NCBI RefSeq assembly: GCF_902859595.1
Contig: NZ_CADIJQ010000003.1
Span: 124,001 to 188,000, forward strand
Origin: Achromobacter kerstersii
Lineage (GTDB): Bacteria > Pseudomonadota > Gammaproteobacteria > Burkholderiales > Burkholderiaceae_B
Length of the DNA stretch: 64,000 nt
Direction of reading: 5' to 3'
The translations under genes were made by a program, and so were the position numbers. Every line of letters begins with the position of its first letter. Position 1 is the first letter of the stretch. Of the stretch, positions 9,443 to 21,200 are shown in pieces. The notes below the pieces were generated by a model. That model did not search any database. It saw nothing but the letters and a program-made list of their open reading frames with translations, and was not told where the DNA came from.

Positions 9443-11384
9443 CGCTTGGCGCTGGCTTGACACCCGGCCCGCGCATGATGGTGATACCCAGGCTGGCCAG
9501 GATGCGCCGCGTTTCGGCATCCGGCACGTCTTCGGCATACACCGCAATGTTCAGCGTGCGGGCGGTCTCAAGCACCGAGGCCGTCAACTGCTGGCTGCCC
9601 GGGCTTTGCGACATGCCGCCCACAAAACCACCCCCCAGCTTCACGTAGGACAGCGGCAGCGTATGCAGTTGGGCCACCGCGCCAAACTGCTGCGCCAACC
9701 GGCGCACGCCGATATGGGCGCCGAATTCCGACGCCACGCGGGCGAGCGTCGCGATCTGTTCGTGGCATTCCACCAAACCGTGCGCATCGATTTCCAGGAA
9801 CAGGCGATGCGCCAGCGGGCGGCGTTCCGTCAGCAGCAGCGCCAACTGGCGGAAGAACTTCTGGCCACGCAATGAGGGCAGGGCAACGCGCACCGCCAAT
9901 TCGCCGTCGTGGCTTGCCAGCCAATCCAGCCCCAAGCGCACGGATTCCAGATCGCAATCGGCCACCAGGTCGAGCCGCACCGCGGGCGGAATGAACAGCG
10001 TGGCGGGAATGGCCTCCTGGTCGGGGGCCGTGCGCAGCATCAGCATGGCTTCGGTGCGCACCGTGCCACCGTCAGCAGCCAGCAAAGGCTCCGTCGCCAG
10101 TTCGAAATGCTTGTCTTCCAGCGCGGTCAGAATCGCGTCCTTCCACGCCCGCTCACCCGATTCCGACGGCGACTGCATGTCGGTCGCGCCCGCAATCACG
10201 ACGTGATCGTTGTTGGCGCTTTCGGCGCGCATCAGCCCGAAGTCCAGGCGCGCCAGCACGGGGCCGGCCTGATTGCCCTGGCTGTAATCCGTCATGGCCG
10301 ACGCCCAGCGGCAGAGATGGCCTTCGCCCACCGGGATGCGCGAGGCGTGCAGGTCCGCGCGCAGCCGTTCGGCAACCATCATCGCCTGGGGCGCTGCGCA
10401 ATTCGGCAGCAGCAACGCAAAGTCAGAACCATTCAGACGAGCCAGCATGGGGGCGGCCACGTTCAAGGACTTCAGCGTTCCTTGAATGCGTTCGCACGCG
10501 GCGCGCAGCCATTGGTCGATGAATTCGCGCGGCATGTGTCGGTTCAGGTCGGCCAGATCACGTTGGCGGAACACCAGCACATGCCCGCCGCGCTTGGCGG
10601 CCGGATCTTCCAGCGCGCGCCGGAACTCGTTGACGAAGTACTTGCGGTTGGGCAGGCCGGTCACCGGGTCCTGGTTAAGCTCCAGCTCCAGCGATTCGAT
10701 CTTGGCGTTTTGTTCCTCGACGCTGGCGTACACGCGTTCGCGCGTTTGATTCAGGGCCTGCACCACGCCCGACAGCTCGGGCACGCGCGCTTCAACTTGT
10801 TCGGGCGGCGAGTCCTGGCCAATGCTGCGCACGTGGTCGCTGATTTCCCGCAACAGGCGGTTTTTGATCCAGCCCACCAGCACGAACGCGAACACGGCCC
10901 ACAGCACGCCCGCGCCCACCACCAGCGCGATCATCTTCAAGCTGCTGCGCCACAGGGCTTCCCAGGCGTAGGCATCGTTGGCGGTGAGCGTCACTTCACC
11001 AATCTGGCGCCAGCCGTCGCTGACCGCGTGGCTGGCCGATTGCGTGTCCAGCGGCGCCAGCTTCTGGAACCAGGCGGGCACCGCGTTCGGCGTGGCGGTG
11101 GACTTGCGTTCGATCAGCACCTTGCCATCGGGGTCCGTCAATCGCACCAGCGAAAAATGGCCGCCGTCATACAACGCGGACAGCAGCAGTTCCTGAAGCA
11201 CCGGATCGTTATTGGCGGGCTGCGACAAGGACAGCGCCAGCGATACCGCCGCGTCGGTGCTTTGCACCTGCAATTGGCCCGACAGGTATTCACGCGCCGA
11301 GTTCACGCTGAGCGCCAAGGTACCCAGCAAGATGACGCCAATCGCCAAGGTCACGCTGAGCAGTAGCTGTCGAAGTATGGACAT
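9432..11384 (-). CDS. lapD: c-di-GMP receptor LapD, inner membrane
   Basis: 650 aa, almost exactly the length of Pseudomonas LapD. TM1 ~5-25, periplasmic output domain ~26-150, TM2 ~153-175, HAMP ~176-225, degenerate GGDEF ~240-395 (NGSDF), degenerate EAL ~405-645 (TEAMLML, with RRLAQQFG in place of the DDFG metal motif). Both enzymatic sites are lost, consistent with a receptor. Trp125 in the DGWRQIG loop matches the number and context of the LapD Trp that docks LapG. When c-di-GMP binds the EAL-like domain, LapD should bind LapG in the periplasm and stop cleavage of the adhesin. It lies 17 bp downstream of lapG in the same orientation, almost certainly one operon. Confidence 0.93.
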   Translation of the reverse strand: MSILRQLLLSVTLAIGVILLGTLALSVNSAREYLSGQLQVQSTDAAVSLALSLSQPANNDPVLQELLLSALYDGGHFSLVRLTDPDGKVLIERKSTATPNAVPAWFQKLAPLDTQSASHAVSDGWRQIGEVTLTANDAYAWEALWRSSLKMIALVVGAGVLWAVFAFVLVGWIKNRLLREISDHVRSIGQDSPPEQVEARVPELSGVVQALNQTRERVYASVEEQNAKIESLELELNQDPVTGLPNRKYFVNEFRRALEDPAAKRGGHVLVFRQRDLADLNRHMPREFIDQWLRAACERIQGTLKSLNVAAPMLARLNGSDFALLLPNCAAPQAMMVAERLRADLHASRIPVGEGHLCRWASAMTDYSQGNQAGPVLARLDFGLMRAESANNDHVVIAGATDMQSPSESGERAWKDAILTALEDKHFELATEPLLAADGGTVRTEAMLMLRTAPDQEAIPATLFIPPAVRLDLVADCDLESVRLGLDWLASHDGELAVRVALPSLRGQKFFRQLALLLTERRPLAHRLFLEIDAHGLVECHEQIATLARVASEFGAHIGVRRLAQQFGAVAQLHTLPLSYVKLGGGFVGGMSQSPGSQQLTASVLETARTLNIAVYAEDVPDAETRRILASLGITIMRGPGVKPAPSATS

Positions 11385-11401
11385 AGTCTTGTTTCCGGCG
11401 A

Positions 11402-12100
11402 TCAGGGGCGGATGCCTTCCCGATCCATGCGTTGAAGTAGATCACGCCAGCGGCTGAGCCGATCAACCGGCGCGGCGGGTTTGCCATCCACGTAGACCCC
11501 GTCGGCATTAAAGCTGAACACCGGCGTCAGATCGCGGCGCTGCGTGGCGGGCAGGATGGTTGAAATCAGGCTGTCCAGCACCAGCGGGACTGCATTCGGC
11601 GTTTCGTAATAGCCCAGCACCATGTGGGCGACCTGGCTGCTGCTGGCCGGTCCGCCGACACGCGCGCGAACATAGATGAAGCGCAGCTTGTTGGCGGGTA
11701 CGCCCATGGCCAGCAGCGTGAAGTACTTGCCGATGACATAGTCTTCGCAGTCACCCGCGCCTTTGCCCAGCGATTCCAGCGGCGTGGCCCAATAATCGGC
11801 CTGCCCCCAGATGGTCGCGTCTTCGCCAGACAGCAGCGCGCGATTCCAAAAATCATTCGCCGTCGTGAGACGGTCGCGTTCCAGCGCCGGCGGCGGGGCA
11901 CGCAACAACTGTAGCCAGTTCCCGACCGACTTTGCACCCTTGGCGCCATAGCGGCTGGCGGCCAGGCTTTGCAGACGATCGGAATTTACCTCGAGCGCAA
12001 AGCTGCCGCCCCAGACGCAAGCCAGGCATAGCAGCACCAATCGGCACAGGGTCACCAAGCCGCGGAAACGGTGAGTCGAGGACATGAAACGGATTTTCAC
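11402..12100 (-). CDS. lapG: Periplasmic cysteine protease LapG (DUF920/C93 transglutaminase-like)
   Basis: 232 aa from GTG at 12100; ATG at 12085 is an alternative start. A hydrophobic N-terminal segment (~15-36) is a signal peptide. The catalytic triad is visible: Cys118 in AGDCEDYV, His159 in QVAHMVLGYY and Asp176 in LVLDSL. Asp117 and Glu119 flank the Cys and match the calcium-binding residues known for LapG. LapG cuts the adhesin N-terminal retention module after a di-alanine and so frees surface adhesin. It is encoded between the adhesin gene and lapD, the standard arrangement. Activity should be set by c-di-GMP through LapD. Confidence 0.95.
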   Translation of the reverse strand: MKIRFMSSTHRFRGLVTLCRLVLLCLACVWGGSFALEVNSDRLQSLAASRYGAKGAKSVGNWLQLLRAPPPALERDRLTTANDFWNRALLSGEDATIWGQADYWATPLESLGKGAGDCEDYVIGKYFTLLAMGVPANKLRFIYVRARVGGPASSSQVAHMVLGYYETPNAVPLVLDSLISTILPATQRRDLTPVFSFNADGVYVDGKPAAPVDRLSRWRDLLQRMDREGIRP

Positions 12101-12148
12101 ATTTTTCCGACTGTCGCAGACATGCCAGAGGAAAAAATGCTGGCGAAC

Positions 12149-12178
12149 AAGGGGCGGGCCGCGGCCGGCCCGCCCCTT
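12149..12178 (-). terminator. Strong GC hairpin after the adhesin gene
   Basis: A perfect 13-bp inverted repeat (AAGGGGCGGGCCG and complement) with a 4-nt loop, 27 bp past the adhesin stop codon. On the minus strand it is followed about 15 nt later by T6, so it is a weak-to-moderate intrinsic terminator. It may reduce read-through from the 17-kb adhesin gene into lapGD. Confidence 0.6.
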
Positions 12179-12204
12179 GCCACACCAAGGTATCGCCGTG
12201 GTGC

Positions 12205-15200
12205 TTAGCTGTGGTCGACGTTCAGCTTCCCCTTTTGCAGCAGGTCATTGATGATGGCCTGGTTGCTGAGCGCACCGTTGTTCGTCAGGTCCACGTTCTC
12301 CAGCACGATCTTCTGGTCAGCGCCTTGGGCAATCTGGCCCTTGGTGTTGATGTCGATGACCGTGTTGTTGCCTTCCTTGTGGATGTTCAGGTACTGCGTC
12401 AGCGTGCCGTCCTTCTCGCCAATCAGCAGATCCTTCAGATCCAGAACGTCGCCGCCATTGGCGATGGTGTCGGCGGAGAAGTCCTTGATCGTGTCGACCG
12501 ACGGCGCGCCCACGGCGCCCTGATCGTTCAACTCCCACTTGAACGTGTCGCTGCCGGCGCCGCCGTACAACGTGTCGTCGCCCTTGCCGCCAATCAGCGT
12601 GTCAGTGCCCGACCCGCCATCCAGCACGTCGTTGCCCGCGCCACCATGCAGGTAGTCGTTGCCCGAGCCGCCGTAGAGGACGTCGTTGCCGTCATCGCCA
12701 TACAGGGTGTCGTTGCCGCCCTGGCCGTAGATGATGTCGTCGCCCGTGCCGCCGTGGACGGTGTCGTCCCCGCCGCGCAGATCATCCGTCAGGTTGAACT
12801 GCGCGTGGTTGGCCTTCAGGTAGTCGTAGATCTCCGTGCTGGTCGCGGCATGGCCGTTCTGGTAGGCCAGGAAGTCCTGCAACGCCTTCAGGCCTTGGCC
12901 ATCGTGCGATCCGGCGGCGACGGTGCCCCAGGCAAGGTGATCGGTATTGATCGTGTCGCCAAAGATGATGTCGTTGCCCGCGCCGCCGTTGATGACGTCG
13001 TTACCCACCACGGCCGGGTCCAGGCTGGAGCTGCCGCTTTGCAGCGCGGCGGCCAGGTCTTCACCCTTAAGCACGATGTCCACATCGCCGCCAGGGGCTG
13101 CGATGACGTTGCTGGCCGTGTAATTCGTACGCATGATGTCGTCGATATACACCGTAGCGTTGCCGCTGCCCGAGGTGTTGTCGGCCACATCGAACACAAA
13201 GCGATAGGTGCCGCCCGCGTACGTATTGGTGGTGATGGTGGTCCAGTTTGACATGGCGCTGGTGATGCTGCCCTTGTCGATGGTGATCCAGCTGCCGTCC
13301 GCCTTCTGCAACTGCAACGACCACGTGAACACGTCGCCCGTGTTGAAGCTGCCCGTGGCTGCCGAGAAGCTCATCTTGCCGTAGCCGGAGTAGTTGAACG
13401 TCGGCGTGATGGCGTTGGTGCTGGTGCCGCCAGCCGTATCAATGATGCGGATGTAGTCGCTGCTGACGCGGCTCACTGACCCGCCATTGCCCGTACCGGA
13501 AACCGTCCAGGTGCCAACGTTGCCCCAGCCCGAGCTCGAGTTGAAGTTGGCAATGGTGCTGGTGCTGGAACCGCTGCCGAAACTGGCATAGGTCGTCACC
13601 GCGCCGCCCGTGCTGCCCGTGTTGTCGAACAGGCGCAGGTAGTCTTCATTGACGCCGTTGCCGATGCCAATACCGTGCACGGTGCTCATGTTGGACAGCG
13701 GCGTGAACGCATTCACGGATTCCTGCACCGTGGTCTGGTCGGTCGTGCTGCCATCGCCACCCGTCGTGCCGTTGCTCTTGATGTAGTAGGTTGGGTCCCC
13801 GTCAGTCAGGAAGAACGTGACGTTTTCATACCCGTTCGCCACCGATTTGCCTGCCGCCGTCTGGCCGTTGAACCACGACACGGCGCTGTTGAAGGCCGCT
13901 TCGTAGTTCGTACCGCCGGTTGCCGACAGATTATTGATGGCGTTCAGCAAGGTCTGGACGTTCGACGACGTCAGATTCTGCAGCGTAACCGGCGTACCCG
14001 CCGACGTCGCAAAACCAATCAGCGTGACGTTGACGATGCCGTCATGGCCCACCAATTGGTTGGCCAGGTTCGTCAGTGCGTCCTTGACGAGCGCAATGCG
14101 CGACTGGCCTGAACCCGAGGTCGAACCGTCCAGCTTGTACGCCATACTGCCCGACGTATCCACGACCAGGGCAATGTTGTAGTTCTTGCCCGGCTCTACG
14201 GTCACGACCGTGCCGCCCTTGTCGCCCAGGATGATGTCGTCGCCCGAACCGCCGTTCAGCACCGGCGTGGTGCCCGTGCCGCTGCCGACGTTTTCGCCCG
14301 TCACCACATTGTTGGTGTTCAAGACGAAGTTGTACGTGCCCGAGGTGTTCTGGCCGCCATGGTCGGTGCCACCGCCATCGCGCACCTGGAACCCGATCGA
14401 GGTATCCAGGCCATTGGCCGACGGCGTGAAGACGAGCTTGCCAGCCGCGATATCCGCCGCCGACACCGCCGTGTTCAGCGCGACGGGGCTGCCGTTCAGC
14501 GTCAACGTGCCATCGGTGGGCAGGCGCGAGATGATCACGCTTTGCAGGGCGTTGCTTTCGGCGCCGTCGCTGAAATTGAACTCGGCCACCGTGAAGACAT
14601 GGCTGGTGCCGATTTCCACATTGGCAGAGTTATCCGCAGCAACCGGCGCGTCGTTCGTGCCCACAATCGACACCGAGATCGGTTGAACCGTCGTGCCGTC
14701 GCCCGCGACCACGTTGAACGACTCGGAAAGCGTGGCGCCAGCAGGCAGGTTCTGCACCGCCGGCAGGCTGTTGTTCAGCGTGTACGTCCAGTTCCCGTTG
14801 GCGTCGATCGAGAACGTGCCGTACTTGCCAACCACATTGGTCTGCGCCACCACGCCGCTCTGGCCCACGTCCGCATCCACTACGTTCAGCTTGCCGCTGG
14901 TGGACAGGGTGTAGTCCTCGGTCACCGTGCCGGACGTCTGGCCGGTGATCGCCGGCGCGTCGTTCGTGCCCGTGATGGTGACCGTGACCGGCAACTGTGC
15001 CGTGCCGCCATGGCCGTCGTTGACGGTCACGGTGATGGTGTCCGTCACTTGCTGGCCTTCCTTCAGGCCTTGGACATTGGCGCTGGCGTTATTCAGCGTG
15101 TAGGTCCACTTGCCCGAGCTGTCGACCGTAAACGTCCCGTACGTGCCGGCCCCGCTGTTGCTGACCGACCACGTGTGCGTATCGGTCGTATCGATGTCGG

Positions 15201-18200
15201 TCTTGGTCAGTTGGCCGGTGGTAGTCAACGTGCCATCTTCCTTCACCGCGCCCGTCGTCACGCCGGCCATGGTCGGCGCATCGTTGGAACCGGTGACGGT
15301 CACGGTGATGACCTGCGTGGCCGTACCGCCGTGGCCGTCATTGATGGTCACGGTGATGGTGTCGGTCACCTTCTGGCCATCGGCCAGCGCCTGAACCTTG
15401 GCGTTGGCGTTGTCCAGCGTGTACGTCCACTTGCCGGCCGCATCCACCACGAAGGAACCGTACGTGCCCTTGCCGGCGTTATTCAGCGTCCACGTGTGGG
15501 TGTCGGTGGTATCGACATCCGTCTTGGTCAACTGGCCGCTGACCACTTGCGTGCCGTCTTCGGTCACGCCACCACTGACAACGCCGCCGATGGTCGGTGC
15601 ATCGTTCGTGCCGGTGACGATGATGGTGACGACTTGCTGCGCCGTCCCGCCGTGGCCGTCGTCGACAGTGACGGTGATGGTGTCGGTCACTTGCTGGCCA
15701 TCGGCCAGGGCTTGCACCTTGGCGTTGGCGTTATCCAGCGTGTACGTCCACTTGCCAGTGCTATCCACCGCCAGCGTGCCGTACGTGCCCTTGCCAGCAT
15801 TGTTGACGGACCAGGTGTGCGTGTCGGTTGCGTCGACATCGGTCTTGGTCAACTGGCCGGTAATGACTTGCGTGCCATCTTCCTTCACTGCACCGGTCGT
15901 CACGCCGCCAATAGTCGGGGCATCGTTCGTGCCGGTAACGGTGATGGTAATCACCTGCTGCGCCGTCCCGCCATGGCCGTCGTCGACGGTCACGGTGATG
16001 GTGTCGGTCACTTGCTGGCCGGCAGCCAGGGCTTGGACCTTGGTGCTGGTGTTGTCCAGGTTGTACGTCCACTTGCCGGTGGCATCGACGGCGAAGGAAC
16101 CATATTGGCCCTTGCCGGCGTTGTTGACCGACCAAGTATGCGTGTCCGTGGCATCAACGTCGGTTTTGGACAGCTGGCCCGAGATGCTGCTTTGTGCGGC
16201 ATCTTCCGTAACCGCGCCAGTCGCCGCGCCCGAAATGGTCGGGGCATCGTTGGAGCCAGTGACGGTGATGGTGATGACTTGCTGCGCCGTCCCGCCGTGG
16301 CCGTCGTCGACGGTCACGGTGATGGTGTCGGTCACTTGCTGACCGGCAGCCAGGGCTTGCACCTTGGTGCTGGTGTTGTCCAGGTTGTACGTCCACTTGC
16401 CGGTCGCGTCGACCGAGAAGTTGCCGTACGTACCCTTGCCAGCGTTGTTGACGGACCAGGTGTGCGTGTCGGTGGCATCAACGTCGGTCTTGGACAGCTG
16501 GCCCGAGATGCTGCTCTGCGTGGCATCTTCTGTAACCGCGCCAGTCGACGCGCCCGAAATGGTCGGGGCGTCGTTGGAGCCGGTGACGGTGATGGTGATG
16601 ACCTGCTGCGCCGTCCCGCCATGGCCGTCGTTGACGGTCACGGTGATGGTGTCGGTCACTTGTTGGCCGGCAGCCAGGGCTTGCACCTTGGTGCTGGTGT
16701 TGTCCAGGTTGTAAGTCCACTTGCCGGTCGCGTCGACCGAGAAGGTGCCGTACGTACCCTTGCCCGCGTTGTTGACGGACCAGGTGTGCGTGTCAGTGGC
16801 GTCAACATCGGTCTTGGACAACTGACCCGAGATGCTGCTTTGTGCCGCATCTTCCGTAACCGCTCCAGTCGATGCACCTGAGATGGTCGGGGCATCGTTC
16901 GTGCCGGTAACGGTGATGGTAATCACCTGCTGCGCCGTCCCGCCGTGGCCGTCGTCGACGGTCACGGTGATGGAGTCGGTCACTTGCTGGCCGGCAGCCA
17001 GGGCTTGCACCTTGGTGCTGGTGTTGTCCAGGTTGTAAGTCCACTTGCCGGTGGCATCGACGGCGAAGGTGCCGTACGTACCCTTACCCGCGTTGTTGAC
17101 GGACCAAGTATGCGTGTCCGTGGCATCAACGTCGGTCTTGGACAGCTGGCCCGAGATGCTGCTCTGCGCGGCATCTTCCGTAACCGCGCCAGTCGACGCG
17201 CCCGAGATGGTCGGGGCGTCGTTGGAGCCAGTGACGGTGATGGTGATGACCTGCTGAGCCGTCCCGCCATGGCCGTCGTCGACGGTCACGGTGATGGTGT
17301 CGGTTACTTGCTGACCGGCAGCCAGGGCTTGGACCTTGGCGCTGGCGTTGTCCAGGTTGTACGTCCACTTGCCGGTGGCATCGACCACGAAGGAACCGTA
17401 CGTGCCCTTGCCGTCGCCCGGAACCGACCACGTGTGGGTGTCGGTGGTATCGACGTCAACGGCAGTCAGTTGGCCATTGATCGTCTTGACGCCGTCTTCA
17501 ACGACTGCGCCGGTCGATGCGCCCGTGATGGTGGGGGCGTCGTTGGCACCCGTGATGGTCACGGTGATGACCTGCTGCGCCGTCCCGCCATGGCCGTCGT
17601 TGACGGTCACGGTGATGGTGTCGGTTACTTGCTGACCGGCAGCCAGGGCTTGGACCTTGGTGCTGGCGTTGTCCAGGTTGTACGTCCACTTGCCGGTCGC
17701 ATCGACCGAGAACGAACCGTACGCGGCCTTGCCGTCGCCCGGAACCGACCAGGTGTGGCTGTCGGTGGCGTCAACATCCACGGCAGTCAGTTGGCCCGAA
17801 GTCGTCTTGGCCAGGTCTTCGGTGACATTGCCCGTTGCCGCGCCCGTGACGGACGGCAGGTCGTTGGAGCCGGTGACGGTGATCGTAATGACCTGCGTAG
17901 CCGTGCCGCCATGGCCGTCGTTGACGGTCACGGTGATGGTGTCGGTCACTTGCTGGCCGGCGGCCAGGGCTTGCACCTTGGTGCTGGTGTTGTCCAGGTT
18001 GTACGTCCACTTGCCGATCGCGTCGACCGAGAAGTTGCCGTACGTACCCTTGCCGTCGTTGTTGACGGACCAGGTGTGCGTGTCGGTCATGTCGACGTCG
18101 ATGGCCTTCAGTTGGCCATTGATGGTCGTTGCGACGTCTTCAGTCACCGCACCCGTCGCCGCGCCGGAAATGGTCGGAATGTCGTTAGTGCCGACGATCG

Positions 18201-21200
18201 TGACGACGACTTGGCCGGTGGTGCCATCAGCCGTCGTGACGGTGAAGGTCTCGGTCAGGGTCTTGCCCGCGCCCAGGCCTTGGACGGCCGGATCGTTGTT
18301 GGTCAGTGTGTAGGCCCACTTGCCATTGGCGTCGATGGAGAAGGTGCCGTGCTGACCGGCTGCATTGGTTTGCGTTTGGAAGACCGCTTGGCCAGCGTCG
18401 GGATCGGTGACTTCGAGCTTGCCGCCGGTCGTAAGCGTCACGTCTTCGGTGACCGAACCCTTGTCATCGCCGGGTTGAGCCGGGTTGATGATGGCGCCGT
18501 CATCGGTGCCATTGATGGTGACCGTGACTTGCTTGTCGACGATTCCGCCGTTGCCGTCGTTCACCGTCACAGTGAAGGTTTCGGTAAAGGTGTCGCCGGA
18601 CTTCAGGCCCTGAACAGCCTTGTTGGCGTTGTCCAGGTTGTACGTCCAGTTGCCCGAACCATCGACGGAGAACGAACCATATGTACCCTTGCCGTCATTG
18701 TTGACGGTCCAGGTGTGCGTATCGGTCGTGTCAATGTCAGCGACATCGATCTTGCCGGTGGCGACGAGCGTGCCGTCTTCCGTGACCGCGCCGTCAGCCT
18801 TGCCGCTCAGAACCGGAACATCATTCGTACCAACGATGGTGACAACCACCTGACCGGTGGTGCCATCAGCCGTCGTGACCGTAAAGGTCTCGGTCAGCGT
18901 CTTGCCAGCGCCCAAGCCTTGAACAGCCGGGTCGTTATTGGTCAGGGTGTAGTTCCACTTGCCATCGGCGTCGATGGAGAACGTGCCGTGCTGACCGGCT
19001 GCGTTGGTCTGCGTTTGGAAGACCGCTTGACCTGCATCCAGATCGGTCACTTCCAGCTTGCCGCCGGTCGTAAGCGTCCCGTCTTCGGTAACCGAACCCT
19101 TGTCATCGCCGGGTTGAGCCGGGTTGATAATGGCGCCGTCATCGGTGCCGTTGATGGTGACCGTGACTTGCTTGTCGACGATTCCGCCGTTGCCGTCGTT
19201 CACCGTCACAGTAAAGGTTTCGGTGATCGATTCGCCGGACTTCAGGCCTTGAACGGTCTTGTTGGCGTTGTCGAGGTTGTACGTCCAGTTGCCGGAGCCA
19301 TCGACGGAGAACGAACCATACGTACCCTTGCCATCATTGTTGACTGTCCAGGTGTGCGTGTCGGTCGTGTCGACGTCAGCGACGTCGATTTTGCCGGTGG
19401 CAACCAGCGTGCCGTCTTCGGTAACCGCACCGTCAGCCTTGCCCGTCAGAACGGGGGTGTCGTTCGTACCGACGATCGTGACGACCACTTGACCGGTCGT
19501 GCCGTCAGCCGTCGTAACGGTGAAGGTCTCGGTCAAGGTCTTGCCAGCGCCCAGGCCTTGAACGGCCGGGTCGTTGTTGGTCAAGGTGTAGTTCCACTTG
19601 CCATCGGCATCGATGGAGAAGGTGCCGTGCTGGCCGGCTGCGTTGGTCTGCGTTTGGAAGACCGCTTGACCTGCATCCGGATCGGTCACTTCCAGCTTGC
19701 CGCCGGTCGTGAGCGTACCGTCTTCGGTGACCGAACCCTTGTCATCGCCGGGTTGAGCCGGATTGATGGTCGCGCCGTCATCCGTGCCGTTGATGGTGAC
19801 CGTGACCGCCTTGTCGACGATCCCGCCGTGGCCGTCGTTGACGGTCACGGTGAACGTTTCGGTGATCGATTCGCCAGATTTCAGACCCTGAACGGTCTTG
19901 TTGGCGTTGTCGAGGTTGTAGGTCCAGTTGCCCGAACCATCAACCGAGAACGAACCATACGTACCCTTGCCGTCATTGTTGACGGTCCAAGTGTGCGTGT
20001 CGGTGGTATCAACATCAGCAACATCAATCTTGCCGGTGGCAACGAGCGTGCCGTCTTCGGTAACCGCGCCGTCAGCCTTACCCGTCAGAACCGGGATGTC
20101 ATTCGTACCGACGATCGTGACCACGACCCGGCCCGTCGTGCCATCAGCCGTCGTAACGGTGAAGGTCTCGGTCAGGGTCTTGCCCGCGCCCAGGCCTTGA
20201 ACGGCCGGGTCGTTGTTGGTCAGTGTGTAGTTCCACTTGCCATCGGCGTCGATGGAGAAGGTGCCGTGCTGACCGGCGGCATTGGTCTGCGTTTGGAAGA
20301 CCGCCTGGCCAGCGTCCGGATCAGTCACTTCCAGCTTGCCGCCGGTCGTGAGCGTCCCGTCTTCGGTAACCGAACCCTTGTCATCGCCCGGTTGAGCCGG
20401 GTTGATGATGGCGCCGTCATCGGTGCCGTTGATGGTGACCGTAACTTGCTTGTCGACGATTCCGCCGTTGCCGTCGTTGACGGTCACGGTGAAGGTTTCG
20501 GTGATCGATTCGCCGGACTTCAGACCCTGAACAGCCTTGTTGGCGTTGTCCAGGTTGTAGGTCCAGTTGCCCGAACCATCGACGGAGAACGAGCCATACG
20601 TACCCTTGCCGTCATTGTTGACGGTCCAAGTGTGCGTATCGGTCGTGTCAATGTCAGTGACGTCGATCTTGCCGGTGGCAACCAGCGTGCCGTCTTCCGT
20701 GACTGCACCGTCAGCCTTGCCGGTCAGAACCGGAACATCATTCGTACCAACGATGGTGACGACCACCTGGCCCGTCGTGCCATCAGCCGTCGTGACGGTG
20801 AAGGTCTCGGTCAAGGTCTTGCCAGCGCCCAGGCCTTGAACAGCCGGGTCATTGTTGGTCAGGTTATACGTCCACTTGCCATCGGCGTCGATGGAGAAGG
20901 TGCCGTGCTGACCGGCTGCGTTGGTCTGCGTTTGGAAGACCGCTTGGCCCGCATCCGGATCGGTGACTTCCAGCTTGCCGCCGGTCGTGAGCGTACCGTC
21001 TTCGGTGACCGAACCCTTGTCATCGCCGGGTTGAGCCGGGTTGATGATGGCGCCGTCGTCGGTGCCGTTGATGGTGACCGTAACTTGCTTGTCGACGATT
21101 CCGCCGTTGCCGTCGTTGACGGTCACGGTGAAGGTTTCGGTAAAGGTCTCGCCGGACTTCAGGCCCTGAACAGCCTTGTTGGCGTTGTCGAGGTTGTACG

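Noticed and set aside
12149-12178. GC palindrome after the adhesin as a recombination or attachment site
   Set aside because: Position just after a stop codon and stem-loop form fit an intrinsic terminator better; no recombinase is nearby.
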